Source: UBA3792 sp964426415
Lineage (GTDB): Bacteria > Bacillota > Clostridia > Christensenellales > CAG-138
Reading direction: 5' to 3'
Assembly: GCA_964426415.1 (NCBI GenBank)
Contig: CAYRQM010000001.1
Coordinates: 62,001-126,000, forward strand
Length of the DNA: 64,000 bases
Below, one piece after another: positions 43,054 to 51,934 of the stretch (positions are counted from its first letter, which is position 1; every line of letters starts with the position of its first letter). The notes below the pieces were generated by a model. That model did not search any database, had not been told where the DNA came from, and saw only the letters and a program-made list of their open reading frames with translations. The translations under genes and the position numbers were made by a program.

Positions 43054-43469
43054 CGCAAAAAGCGGTGGTAGACCATGTGGGAACGGTCGTCAAGGTCGAA
43101 AACGGCATGGCGACGGTGCGCTTCCAAAGGACGGGCGCCTGCAAGTCGTGCGGCGCTTGCCTGGTGGCAGGCGACGAAAACATGGAAACCACCGTTCAAG
43201 ACACCATCCAAGCCGCAGTGGGCGACCAAGTTCTGGTCGAAATCGCGCGATCGGGCGCACTGCTCGCAACCGTATTCTGCTACGTCTTTCCTTTGGCAGG
43301 GTTGCTGCTGGGCGTGCTGATTGGCATTCCGCTGGGCGAATGGTGGTCGTTCGGTCTTGGACTTGGGCTTTGCGCGCTCACCTTTCTCGTCCTCAAGCTG
43401 TGCGACAAATACGCCAAAGCAAGCGGACGGTTTGCCCCACACCTCATTCGCATCATAGAAAAGGAGTAA
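43050..43469 (+). CDS. RseC/MucC-like SoxR-reducing family membrane protein
   Basis: The 139-residue protein has an N-terminal soluble part with a cysteine cluster (TGACKSCGAC, C-x2-C-x2-C, near residues 30-36) and two transmembrane helices (about 70-90 and 96-116), the RseC layout. RseC homologues are linked with redox regulation and sometimes with Rnf-type complexes. An rnf cluster does occur in this window, but 17 kb away. It is coupled to aspS by a 4-base overlap and followed by thioredoxin, which also suggests a redox role. Confidence 0.82.
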   Translation: MTQKAVVDHVGTVVKVENGMATVRFQRTGACKSCGACLVAGDENMETTVQDTIQAAVGDQVLVEIARSGALLATVFCYVFPLAGLLLGVLIGIPLGEWWSFGLGLGLCALTFLVLKLCDKYAKASGRFAPHLIRIIEKE

Positions 43470-43473
43470 TATC

Positions 43474-43794
43474 ATGGAACATGTCATCGTCGGAACCAAA
43501 GAAAACTTTGACGAGATTCTCGCGGGCGAGCTGCCCGTACTGGTAGACTTTTGGGCGCCTTGGTGCGGCCCGTGCCGCATGGTCAGCCCGTTTGTGGACG
43601 CGCTCGCCGCCGAATACGCAGGTCGCGTCGCGTTCATCAAGGTCAACGTGGACGAACAGCCCGCGCTGGCAGAACGCTTCCATGTGGCGACCATTCCCAA
43701 CTTGGTCTTGCTCAAGGACGGCGACGTGCTGGAGCAAAGCGCAGGCGCACGCCCCAAAGCGCTGATCGCCAAAATGATCGACCAAGCGCTGTAA
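43474..43794 (+). CDS. trxA: Thioredoxin
   Basis: The 106-residue protein has the canonical redox site WAPWCGPCRM and the cis-proline loop ATIPNLVLLKDG. Standard length, cytoplasmic. GGAG precedes the ATG, which follows the RseC-like gene by 4 bases, so it can be cotranscribed with hisS-aspS-rseC. Confidence 0.96.
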   Translation: MEHVIVGTKENFDEILAGELPVLVDFWAPWCGPCRMVSPFVDALAAEYAGRVAFIKVNVDEQPALAERFHVATIPNLVLLKDGDVLEQSAGARPKALIAKMIDQAL

Positions 43795-43869
43795 TCAAAT
43801 TAATTTGACCTTCCGAAAAGGCACGGTTGCTTTGCCGCGCTTTTTTTCGTAAAAACTTGCAAAAAACAC

Positions 43870-43900
43870 TTGACTCTGACGTAACGTCATAGTATAGCAT
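43870..43900 (+). promoter_or_regulatory. MerR-type promoter with an internal palindrome
   Basis: TTGACT (43870-43875) and TAGCAT (43895-43900) are 19 bp apart, the long spacer expected for MerR activation. The palindrome TGACGTAACGTCA (43878-43890) lies centrally in the spacer. Confidence 0.7.
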
Positions 43901-43929
43901 AAGGAACAGCAAGAACGAGGAGGCACGAA

Positions 43930-44655
43930 ATGCAAACGGTTCACGAAGTCAGTCGGCGCACGGGCGTCAGCATCCGCGCACTGCATCACTACGACGCAAT
44001 CGGGCTTTTAAAGCCCACCGCCGTGACGGAGGCGGGGTATCGGCTTTACGACGAGGCGGCATTGGAGCGGCTGCAAACGATTCTGCTGTTTCGAGAGCTA
44101 AACATGCCGCTTTCCGACATCGCCGCCATTTTGCAAAACCCGCGGTTTGACAAGGCGCTGGCGCTGCGACAGCAGATCAAGCTTTTGGAGCTGCAGCGGC
44201 AGCGGCTGGATGCACTCTTGGTTTTTGCACAAAATCTTTTGAAGGGAGAAACACAAATGGATTTTTCTGCATTTGACACCGAAACGATTGACCGCTACAA
44301 GGCGGAGGCAAAGGCGGCATGGGGCAATACCGATGCGTACCGCGCCTACGAGGAAAAAGCAAAGACGCGCCCCGAACGGGAGGCGCGCACTTTGGAACAA
44401 GGGCTGATGGCGTTTTTTGTGACGCTGGGCGAAAAGCGATCGCACTCGCCCACGGACCCTGCCGTTTTGGAGACGGTGGGGCAGCTGCAGGCGTATATTG
44501 ACGCCAACTTCTACCCGTGTACGGACGATATGCTGCGTTCGCTGGGCGCAATGTATGCCGACGGCGGCGCATTCACCGAGAACATCGACCACGCAGGCGG
44601 TGCGGGCACCGGCGCGTTTGCAAAGGCTGCCATCGACGCGTACTGCGCAGGGTAA
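43930..44655 (+). CDS. MerR-family regulator with TipAS effector domain
   Basis: The 241-residue product has an N-terminal MerR winged helix (TVHEVSRRTGVSIRALHHYDAIGLLKP), a dimerising coiled coil (about 75-107) and a C-terminal TipAS-like helical domain (about 120-241, ending in HAGGAGTGAFAKAAIDAYC). TipAS domains bind peptide or thiopeptide antibiotics and drive transcription of their own promoter. The upstream promoter has the matching geometry, so autoregulation is likely. ATG 43930 follows GAGGAGG. Confidence 0.88.
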   Translation: MQTVHEVSRRTGVSIRALHHYDAIGLLKPTAVTEAGYRLYDEAALERLQTILLFRELNMPLSDIAAILQNPRFDKALALRQQIKLLELQRQRLDALLVFAQNLLKGETQMDFSAFDTETIDRYKAEAKAAWGNTDAYRAYEEKAKTRPEREARTLEQGLMAFFVTLGEKRSHSPTDPAVLETVGQLQAYIDANFYPCTDDMLRSLGAMYADGGAFTENIDHAGGAGTGAFAKAAIDAYCAG

Positions 44656-44661
44656 CCAACC

Positions 44662-45441
44662 TTAACGACGCAGGATGGAGTGAATCTCGGGCAGGACGTC
44701 CAGCGCCGCCAACCGACCCGTGCGAATGCCGCCGATTGCACCTTCGGGGCGCAGCTGGCGGATGTACGACACATCGGGGCGAATGGTGACGTCGGCGCGG
44801 GGGGGCCGCAGCCGTTTGATCTCATCCCGCATCATCTCGGCGGAGCGATACAGGATCGTCCGCGGCGACAGATGCTCCGTGGGGTATGGCGGATCGCCGT
44901 ACAAGTCTACGGCGATCACCACGTCCGCGCCGTTTTCCCGCAGGATGGCGCTTGGCACCGATTCCAACATCCCGGCGTCGATGTACCACCTGCCGTCGAT
45001 GCGGGACGGGCGAAACACACCGGGGATGGCGACGGATGCGCGTACCGCCTGTGCCAGTTTGCCGCGGTGAAAATACCGCAGCCGTCCGCTTTCCAAGTCC
45101 AGCGCGGAGCACCAAAACGGGATGTGCGTTTGGGAGAACTCCCGATCGTCCGTCACGATGCGGCAAATGCTCTCCATCTTGCGCCCCGAAAGGTATCCGT
45201 CCCGAAACGGAATCGGCACATCCAATACGTCGCGGGTCGTCAGATACCGCGCACATTCCGCCATGTAATACAGATCCATATCGGCGGCGTACGCAGCGCC
45301 CATGAATGCGCCGACGCTGGCGCCTGCCACCATATCGATGGGGACGCCGCATTCGTCCAACACCTGCATCACACCAATATGCGCCATTCCGCGCATTCCG
45401 CCTGCGCCCAACGCCAGGCCTACTTTCTTTCTGCGATTCAA
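44662..45441 (-). CDS. Patatin-like phospholipase (YlbK-like)
   Basis: The 259-residue protein has the oxyanion loop GLALGAGGMRGMAHIGV, the nucleophile elbow GASVGAF and the catalytic aspartate in YIDAGMLESVP. There is no signal peptide. A TTG at 45441 is the best start: AAAGGA lies upstream and no in-frame ATG is nearby. It is divergent from ylbJ by 54 bp. In Bacillus ylbJ and the patatin gene ylbK are neighbours too, so this is probably the YlbK type with unknown lipid substrate. Confidence 0.85.
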   Translation of the reverse strand: MNRRKKVGLALGAGGMRGMAHIGVMQVLDECGVPIDMVAGASVGAFMGAAYAADMDLYYMAECARYLTTRDVLDVPIPFRDGYLSGRKMESICRIVTDDREFSQTHIPFWCSALDLESGRLRYFHRGKLAQAVRASVAIPGVFRPSRIDGRWYIDAGMLESVPSAILRENGADVVIAVDLYGDPPYPTEHLSPRTILYRSAEMMRDEIKRLRPPRADVTIRPDVSYIRQLRPEGAIGGIRTGRLAALDVLPEIHSILRR

Positions 45442-45495
45442 TGCATATCCGTCCTTTGCTTTGTATAGGGTACACCAAAATGGAAAGGAGCCGTC

Positions 45496-46563
45496 ATGCG
45501 CCTGTTCATTCTGCTGTCCTGTCTGTTGCTCATCGGGCTGATTCTGTGCCCTGCGGTGTCGCTTGCCGCCGCGTCCGACGCAGCGACGCTTTGGTGGACA
45601 CGGGTTTTTCCCGCGCTGCTGCCGTTCCTCATCACCGTGGGCGTTTTGGAACGCAGCGGGCTGTTCGCGTGGCTTGGCACACGAAAGACGAAACGCATCT
45701 CCCCGCTTGCCCTTGTTGCGCTGCTCTTTGGCGGGCTGTGCGGCTACCCCATCGGGGCAAAGCTGTTGGGCGGCTGCCAAAAGAACGGCACGCTCACGCC
45801 GCAACTGGCGCAAACGTATTCTTATTATGCGAATCTCGGCAGTCCCGTATTCATCGTTTCCGTCGTCGCGATCGGACTCTTTTCCAACGTGCGCACCGCA
45901 TTGCCCATCTGTATTTCAATCTACGCCGTCGCGCTGGCGGTGTTTTTGCCAATTTTTGTCTTTTCTAAGCGCCCGCAGCAGGCAAACTCCGCAGCACTCA
46001 CCATGGATGCAAGCTGCTTTTCCGACGCCATCTTTGGCGGCATGGAAAGCATTTTGCGCATCGGCGGCTGCATCGTGTTCGCCGCCGTATTGAATGCGCT
46101 GCTGCAGGCGGCGCGGCTTCCGTGGCTCATCGCACAGGTGTTGCCCGTTTCGGAATCGACGGTGCGCGCGGTGCTGATGGGCGTGCTGGAGCTGACGTGC
46201 GGCTGTCAAGCGGCGTCCGCGCTGCCGCTGCATCTTGCGATGCGGCTGGCGCTTTGCACCTTCTTCTTGCAGTTTGGCGGGCTCTCGGTGCTGCTGCAAA
46301 CCTTGGGCTTTCTCAGGCTCTCCTCCGTGCCGCGCTATCTGTTGACAAAGCTTTGCATGGCGCTTTGCTCCTCCGCGCTCTGTTATGTGCTGACACCATT
46401 GCTTTGTCCCGATGCTGCAGCCGCCGCGTTCGCCGGCTCCGCCGCTTGGGCGCGCAACGGCGCAACGCTTCTTGGCGTGCTGTTTTCCTGCGGCTTCAGC
46501 CTTCTATGCTGCGCCGTGTTCACCCTCTGCGTGCGCACCAAAAACAGGAGCGCGACGAAATGA
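45496..46563 (+). CDS. ylbJ: YlbJ-like sporulation integral membrane protein
   Basis: The 355-residue polytopic protein (about eight helices) has the nucleoside-recognition/Gate-type pattern: WTRVFPALLPFLITVGVLERSG, GGLCGYPIGAKLL, ANLGSPVFIVSVV and ELTCGCQAASALPL. It fits YlbJ, a Firmicute spore-cortex membrane protein. ATG 45496 follows AAAGGAG. Its presence suggests a spore-forming lineage, or one that has only recently lost sporulation. Confidence 0.85.
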   Translation: MRLFILLSCLLLIGLILCPAVSLAAASDAATLWWTRVFPALLPFLITVGVLERSGLFAWLGTRKTKRISPLALVALLFGGLCGYPIGAKLLGGCQKNGTLTPQLAQTYSYYANLGSPVFIVSVVAIGLFSNVRTALPICISIYAVALAVFLPIFVFSKRPQQANSAALTMDASCFSDAIFGGMESILRIGGCIVFAAVLNALLQAARLPWLIAQVLPVSESTVRAVLMGVLELTCGCQAASALPLHLAMRLALCTFFLQFGGLSVLLQTLGFLRLSSVPRYLLTKLCMALCSSALCYVLTPLLCPDAAAAAFAGSAAWARNGATLLGVLFSCGFSLLCCAVFTLCVRTKNRSATK

Positions 46564-46590
46564 AATCGCCCTTCCGCACTCTTTCGCTGT

Positions 46591-46654
46591 AAAAAGTGTA
46601 GTGTCAAGCACATTTTTCGTAGGAAAAAGTGTAGTGAGCGCCACATTTTTCGTT
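46591..46654 (+). repeat. Two operator-like repeats upstream of the AAA ATPase gene
   Basis: AAAAAGTGTAGTG-N6-CACATTTTTCGT occurs twice (46591-46620 and 46624-46653), period 33 bp. Each copy is an imperfect inverted repeat (AAAAAGTG against CACATTTTT). The second copy touches the minus-35 box. Confidence 0.85.
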
Positions 46655-46681
46655 GTAAATTTGCAAATCCTGTGGTATACT
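46653..46681 (+). promoter_or_regulatory. Promoter of the AAA ATPase gene
   Basis: TTGTAA (46653-46658), 17-bp spacer, TATACT (46676-46681), with TG one base before the minus-10 (extended type). Confidence 0.7.
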
Positions 46682-46711
46682 ACAATCGTACCAAACCAAG
46701 GAGGTGCGCAT

Positions 46712-48013
46712 ATGTACCGATTTGCCATAGAAAAACTGGCGCAATGGAAAACAAGCAATCGCCGCAAGCCACTGATCATCGAGGGTGCGCGTCAAGTCGG
46801 CAAGACTTGGCTGATGAAAGAATTCGGTGCAAAGGCGTATGCCGATACCGTTTACATCAACTTCGACTCCAATTCTCGGATGGCGGAGCTGTTTGCGTCC
46901 GATCTCGATCCCGATCGAATCGTCATGGGGCTGGAGCTTTACGCGGGGCACAAGATCGACGCCGAGAACACGCTGCTCATTTTCGACGAGGTGCAGGAGG
47001 TGCCGCGGGCGCTTTCCGCACTCAAGTATTTCTTTGAAAACGCGCCGCAGTATCACATTCTTTGTGCGGGTTCACTGTTGGGAATTGCGCTGCATGGCGG
47101 CACATCCTTTCCCGTGGGCAAGGTGGATTTTCTCAAGCTCTATCCGCTGTCCTTCAGAGAATTTCTCATGGCGACGGGGAACGCGCGCTTTGCCGAGCTG
47201 CTGGACAAGCAGGATTACGAGATGATTACCACCTTCAAACAAACCTACATTGACGCGCTCAAGCAGTACTATTTCGTCGGCGGGATGCCGGAGGCGGTGC
47301 TAAGCTTTGCGGAGAATCGGGACTTCAACGAGGTGCGGGAAATCCAAAAGCGCATTCTTGCCGCCTACGAACAGGATTTCTCTAAGCATGCGCCCTATGA
47401 GAGCGTGCCGAAGATTCGCATGGTTTGGAACAGCATTCCTTCACAGCTTGCCAAGGAAAACAAAAAGTTCCTCTATGGGCTTGTCCGCGAAGGCGCACGG
47501 GCAAAGGATTTTGAAACGGCAATCATGTGGCTTTCGGACTGCGGCCTGATACACAAGGTCTCCCGCGTCAACGCGGCGGGAATACCGCAAAAAGCCTATG
47601 AGGACTTGCGGGCGTTCAAGCTCTTTGCCGTGGACGTGGGGCTTTTGGGCTGCATGACCGGACTGCGACAGCATACGCTGTTGGACGGCAACGACCTGTT
47701 CACCGAGTTTAAGGGCGCACTGACCGAGCAGTATGTCTGTCAACAGCTCAAAACGATAGAGGATTTGGGCGTGTATTACTTTGCCAACGACCGCGGTTCC
47801 TGCGAGGTGGATTTTGTCGTCGACGCCGGCGAACGAATCATTCCGATAGAGGTCAAGGCTGAGGTCAATCTGAAGGCGAAAAGCCTGCATATGTATCAAG
47901 AGAAATACGCGCCGAACCTCTCTGTGCGTACCTCCATGGCGGACTACAAAAAAGAAGATCGGCTCGTCAACCTGCCGCTGTACGCGGTGGAGGAACTCTT
48001 GGCGCTGCGATGA
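46712..48013 (+). CDS. AAA_14/DUF4143 ATPase
   Basis: The 433-residue protein has an N-terminal P-loop ATPase with Walker A EGARQVGKTWLM and Walker B TLLIFDEVQEVPRAL (about residues 25-100). Then LCAGSLLGIAL and a C-terminal DUF4143 nuclease-like domain with CEVDFVVDAGERIIPIEVKAE, where D-x(n)-E-x-K resembles a PD-(D/E)xK site. This is a large bacterial family of unknown function that is often mobile or strain-variable. AGGAGGTG precedes the ATG. It is a single-gene unit with its own operator repeats and a terminator, so it reads like a self-contained accessory module. Confidence 0.92.
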   Translation: MYRFAIEKLAQWKTSNRRKPLIIEGARQVGKTWLMKEFGAKAYADTVYINFDSNSRMAELFASDLDPDRIVMGLELYAGHKIDAENTLLIFDEVQEVPRALSALKYFFENAPQYHILCAGSLLGIALHGGTSFPVGKVDFLKLYPLSFREFLMATGNARFAELLDKQDYEMITTFKQTYIDALKQYYFVGGMPEAVLSFAENRDFNEVREIQKRILAAYEQDFSKHAPYESVPKIRMVWNSIPSQLAKENKKFLYGLVREGARAKDFETAIMWLSDCGLIHKVSRVNAAGIPQKAYEDLRAFKLFAVDVGLLGCMTGLRQHTLLDGNDLFTEFKGALTEQYVCQQLKTIEDLGVYYFANDRGSCEVDFVVDAGERIIPIEVKAEVNLKAKSLHMYQEKYAPNLSVRTSMADYKKEDRLVNLPLYAVEELLALR

Positions 48014-48045
48014 TTAGCGGCTGAAGGAAAGGCATACGACAAAAC

Positions 48046-48080
48046 AAAAAGCCCGCGGTATTTGCCGCAGGCTTTTGCTT
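48046..48080. terminator. Bidirectional terminator between the ATPase gene and gap
   Basis: AGCCCGCGG, loop TATT, TGCCGCAGGCTTTT, with A-rich sequence on the other side. Confidence 0.8.
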
Positions 48081-48090
48081 TGTGCTTTGA

Positions 48091-49191
<1,101 letters not shown>

Positions 49192-49312
49192 TCACAGGAA
49201 AATGGGCATTTTTCACACTCACGTCACAGCTCGTCGCCATGTACTTCGCTTTGTTCGCAACGGCTCCTTCGGCTTTGCCTCATCTGCCATTGCTCACCCA
49301 CTCCGTCATGGC

Positions 49313-49430
49313 TCCTCTCCGCAAAAGGTCACGCGCTCGCTACGGCTGTTCGGTTGTAAACGCCCTCACGACGCCTACGCGGCGCTACCAACCTTTTGTG
49401 GGAAGACCCGCGTACACGGTTTTCGGGGGA
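49313..49430 (+). repeat. Intergenic repeat, type 1, copy B (full)
   Basis: Reverse complement of 3237-3352 with only a few mismatches. It is in an 815-bp gap (49102-49916) that has no supportable gene and is filled largely with repeat units. Confidence 0.85.
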
Positions 49431-49454
49431 AGGGGAACAAAAACGCCCTGTTTC

Positions 49455-49556
49455 CTTTTGCGGGAATACCCGTTGACACGCTATTCGGGAAAGGGATGTC
49501 GCGGCGCTGCCAACCTTTTGCGGGAACACCCGCCTACACGGGTTTTGGGGAAGGAA
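49455..49556 (+). repeat. Two partial copies of repeat type 1
   Basis: CCTTTTGCGGGAA-TACCCG at 49455-49474 and the fuller CGGCGCTGCCAACCTTTTGC... unit ending near GGGTTTTGGGG at 49500-49556. A further fragment (ACCCGCGTACACGGTTTTG) is at 49773-49791. Confidence 0.75.
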
Positions 49557-49576
49557 ACCCAAAAACGCCCGCATTT

Positions 49577-49841
49577 TGTAGGGGCGGATACCATCCGCCA
49601 GCCGAGTTTTGCGTACACGGCCGTATGAATAGGAACGCGAATACGCCTGTTTGTCATCCTGCGCTTCGGCGAAGGATCTCACGCTTACACGGGAGATTCT
49701 TCGGCACTTCGTGCCTCAGAATGACCGTGCGGGGCGGGAAACACGCGAATTTATTGACATTTTCATTTGGCAACCCGCGTACACGGTTTTGGGGGAAGAA
49801 ACGCAAAACACCCGCATTTAGTAGGGGCGGAACCCATCCGA
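49577..49841 (+). repeat. Short repeat GTAGGGGCGGA-CCATCCG, two copies
   Basis: Copies at 49577-49600 and 49821-49841 differ in two or three positions. Each is an imperfect inverted repeat (GGCGGA against CATCCG-type arms). Similar words are common between genes in many Firmicutes, as I recall. Confidence 0.65.
49652..49726 (-). repeat. Intergenic repeat, type 2, copy B
   Basis: Reverse complement of the 3137-3213 block. The internal arms GAAGGATCT and AGATTCTTC can pair. Together with type 1 it gives the same order as block A but inverted. Confidence 0.85.
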
Positions 49842-49916
49842 CTGCCGCTGCTCTCGCACACATCCTTCCGTTTCCCACGCAAAAGCGCGGGGGAGTCCCC
49901 GCGCCAAGTGTTGCGC

Positions 49917-50855
49917 TTATTCTTCTTCGTTCAAGCTCTCCGCGACGATATACAGCGGACGGCGCTTTAGTTCGTCGTACATTCGGCCAAGGTACATGCC
50001 CTGCACGCCCATAAAGCCCAGCAGCACGGCAGACAGCAGCAGCATCGCCACCACCGCCCACAGCCATTGCGGGCACGCCGCGCCAAAGACGGCGGTCAGC
50101 ACGATCATGGCAAGCAGCGCGAAAAAGCCCACCACCCCGACGCCGACGCCGATGCCGAAGGGCATTTCCAGCGGTTTGGAGGAGAAATTGAGAATGCCGT
50201 CGGTGGCAAGGCGCAGCATTTTCTTGAGGGTATACTTGGTCTTGCCGGCGGCGCGTTCGTCGCGTACATATTCGATGGGCTGCGCTTCAAAGCCCATCCA
50301 TGCGGACATTCCGCGCAAGAACCGCGCCTGCTCCCGCATTCTGAGGAACACGTCCGCAACCTTGCGGTCGAGCAGACGAAAATCGCCCGTGTCCAGCGGG
50401 ATGGGGTAGGCGCTCATCCAAGAGAGAATGCGGTAGTATGCCGCAGCCGTGAGCTTTTTGAACAGCGTTTCACCCTTGCGCTTGCTGCGCTTGCCGTAGA
50501 CGATGTCCGCGCCGTCCTTCCACATTTTGACCATTTGGGGAATCAGCTCGGGCGGGTCTTGCAGATCCACGTCAATGATGATGAGCGCGTCGCCCTTTGC
50601 GTGATCCATCCCGCAGGTGACCGCAATCTGGTGCCCGAAGTTGCGCGAGAACGAGAACACCTTGACTTCGGGATGCGCCTTTGCAAGTGCGCGCAGCTGC
50701 TTCATGGTGCCGTCGCGGCTGCCGTCGTTGACGTAGAGAATTTCGTAGGGATGTCCCGTCGCTCGCATCGCAGCGTCCATGCGCCGATACGATTCCATCA
50801 GGACTTCTTCCTCGTAGTAGACGGGGATGATCAGCGAAAGCAATTCTTTGTCCAT
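49917..50855 (-). CDS. GT2 glycosyltransferase, GtrB/DPM1-like, with two C-terminal membrane helices
   Basis: The 312-residue protein has a GT-A fold domain (about 5-220) with LLSLIIPVYYEEEV, YVNDGSRDGTMKQL, SFSRNFGHQIAV, and a DVDLQDPPELIP metal-binding motif. Two transmembrane helices follow (about 230-285). Members move a sugar from a nucleotide donor to undecaprenyl phosphate for export or wall/teichoic-acid decoration. No other polysaccharide gene is adjacent. ATG 50855 follows GGGAGG. Confidence 0.92.
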   Translation of the reverse strand: MDKELLSLIIPVYYEEEVLMESYRRMDAAMRATGHPYEILYVNDGSRDGTMKQLRALAKAHPEVKVFSFSRNFGHQIAVTCGMDHAKGDALIIIDVDLQDPPELIPQMVKMWKDGADIVYGKRSKRKGETLFKKLTAAAYYRILSWMSAYPIPLDTGDFRLLDRKVADVFLRMREQARFLRGMSAWMGFEAQPIEYVRDERAAGKTKYTLKKMLRLATDGILNFSSKPLEMPFGIGVGVGVVGFFALLAMIVLTAVFGAACPQWLWAVVAMLLLSAVLLGFMGVQGMYLGRMYDELKRRPLYIVAESLNEEE

Positions 50856-50882
50856 ACAAACCTCCCAAACCATTCTGCTCTC

Positions 50883-50934
50883 ATTATAACGCACGAAAGT
50901 CACGGTTGCAATTCTTTTTCAATGGTTATATAAT
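50883..50934. promoter_or_regulatory. Divergent promoters sharing one minus-35 hexamer
   Basis: TTGCAA (50906-50911) is its own reverse complement. TATAAT lies 17 bp away on each side: 50929-50934 for the aldolase gene (plus) and 50883-50888 for the glycosyltransferase (minus). Confidence 0.75.
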
Positions 50935-50966
50935 AGCGGCGAAATAAAACTGAAGGAGTTCACAAT

Positions 50967-51920
50967 ATGGCAATCGTAACCAGCAAAGAAATGTTCGCAA
51001 AGGCGTACGACGGCGGCTATGCTATCGGCGCGTTCAACGTCAACAATATGGAGATCATCCAAGGCATCACCGCCGCAGCAATCGCCAAGCACGCACCGCT
51101 GATCCTGCAGGTCAGCAAGGGCGCCCGCGCCTACGCCAACCACATCTACCTGATGAAGCTCATCGAAGCCGCCATCTTGGACGCCGAGCAGAACGCAGGC
51201 TTCGACCTGCCCATCTGCGTCCATCTCGACCACGGCGACACGTTCGAGCTGTGCAAGAGCTGCATCGACGGCGGATTCTCCTCCGTCATGATTGACGGCA
51301 GCAGCAAGTCCTACGAGGACAACATCAAGCTCACCCGCCAGGTCGTCGAATACGCGCACGACCATGGCGTCGTGGTAGAAGGCGAATTGGGCACGCTGGC
51401 GGGCATCGAGGACGAAGTAAAGGTCACCTCCGAAGATTCCTCCTACACCCGTCCCGAAGAAGTCGAAGATTTCGTGTCCCGCACGGGCGTCGATTCCTTG
51501 GCAATCGCCATCGGCACCTCCCACGGCGCGTTCAAGTTCAAGCCCGGCACCAAGCCCCAGCTGCGGTTCGACATCCTCGAAGAAGTCAGCCGCCGTCTGC
51601 CCGGCTTCCCCATCGTGCTGCACGGTTCCTCCTCCGTTCCGCAGGAGTTCGTCCGCATGATCAACGAAAACGGCGGCAACCTGCCCGGCGCCATCGGCGT
51701 TCCCGAGGAGCAGCTCCGTCAAGCGGCACGCCTGTCCGTCTGCAAGATCAACATCGACAGCGATTTGCGCCTTGCCATGACCGCCAGCATCCGCAAGTAT
51801 TTCCACGATCATCCCGATCATTTCGATCCGCGTCAGTATCTCAAGCCCGCCCGCGCCGCCATCCAAGCGATGGTGGAACACAAGATCGTCGACGTGCTGG
51901 GCTGCAACGACAAAGCATAA
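50967..51920 (+). CDS. fba: Class II fructose-bisphosphate aldolase
   Basis: The 317-residue zinc enzyme splits fructose-1,6-bisphosphate. It has YAIGAFNVNNMEII, HLDHGDTFELCKSCIDGGFSS (the DHG catalytic and His zinc residues), VVEGELGTLAG, IGTSHGAFKF and IVLHGSSSVP. A TTGCAA-17-TATAAT promoter precedes it and GAAGGAG precedes the ATG. The class II type fits anaerobic Firmicutes. The aldolase could also act on related bisphosphates (GatY/KbaY group); the overall form favours glycolytic Fba. Confidence 0.93.
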   Translation: MAIVTSKEMFAKAYDGGYAIGAFNVNNMEIIQGITAAAIAKHAPLILQVSKGARAYANHIYLMKLIEAAILDAEQNAGFDLPICVHLDHGDTFELCKSCIDGGFSSVMIDGSSKSYEDNIKLTRQVVEYAHDHGVVVEGELGTLAGIEDEVKVTSEDSSYTRPEEVEDFVSRTGVDSLAIAIGTSHGAFKFKPGTKPQLRFDILEEVSRRLPGFPIVLHGSSSVPQEFVRMINENGGNLPGAIGVPEEQLRQAARLSVCKINIDSDLRLAMTASIRKYFHDHPDHFDPRQYLKPARAAIQAMVEHKIVDVLGCNDKA

Positions 51921-51934
51921 AGCGAGGGATTTCT

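Noticed and set aside
43795..43868. Terminator after trx
   Set aside because: There is a T-run (CGCTTTTTTTCG), but the preceding stem is only about four pairs with a large loop, too weak to list.
46591..46654. CRISPR-like pair before the ATPase gene
   Set aside because: Only two copies, with a 3-bp gap between them; fits an operator.
49313..49797. CRISPR-like array in the gap upstream of gap
   Set aside because: Repeat units vary in length and sequence, spacing is irregular and no cas gene is near; better read as dispersed intergenic repeats.
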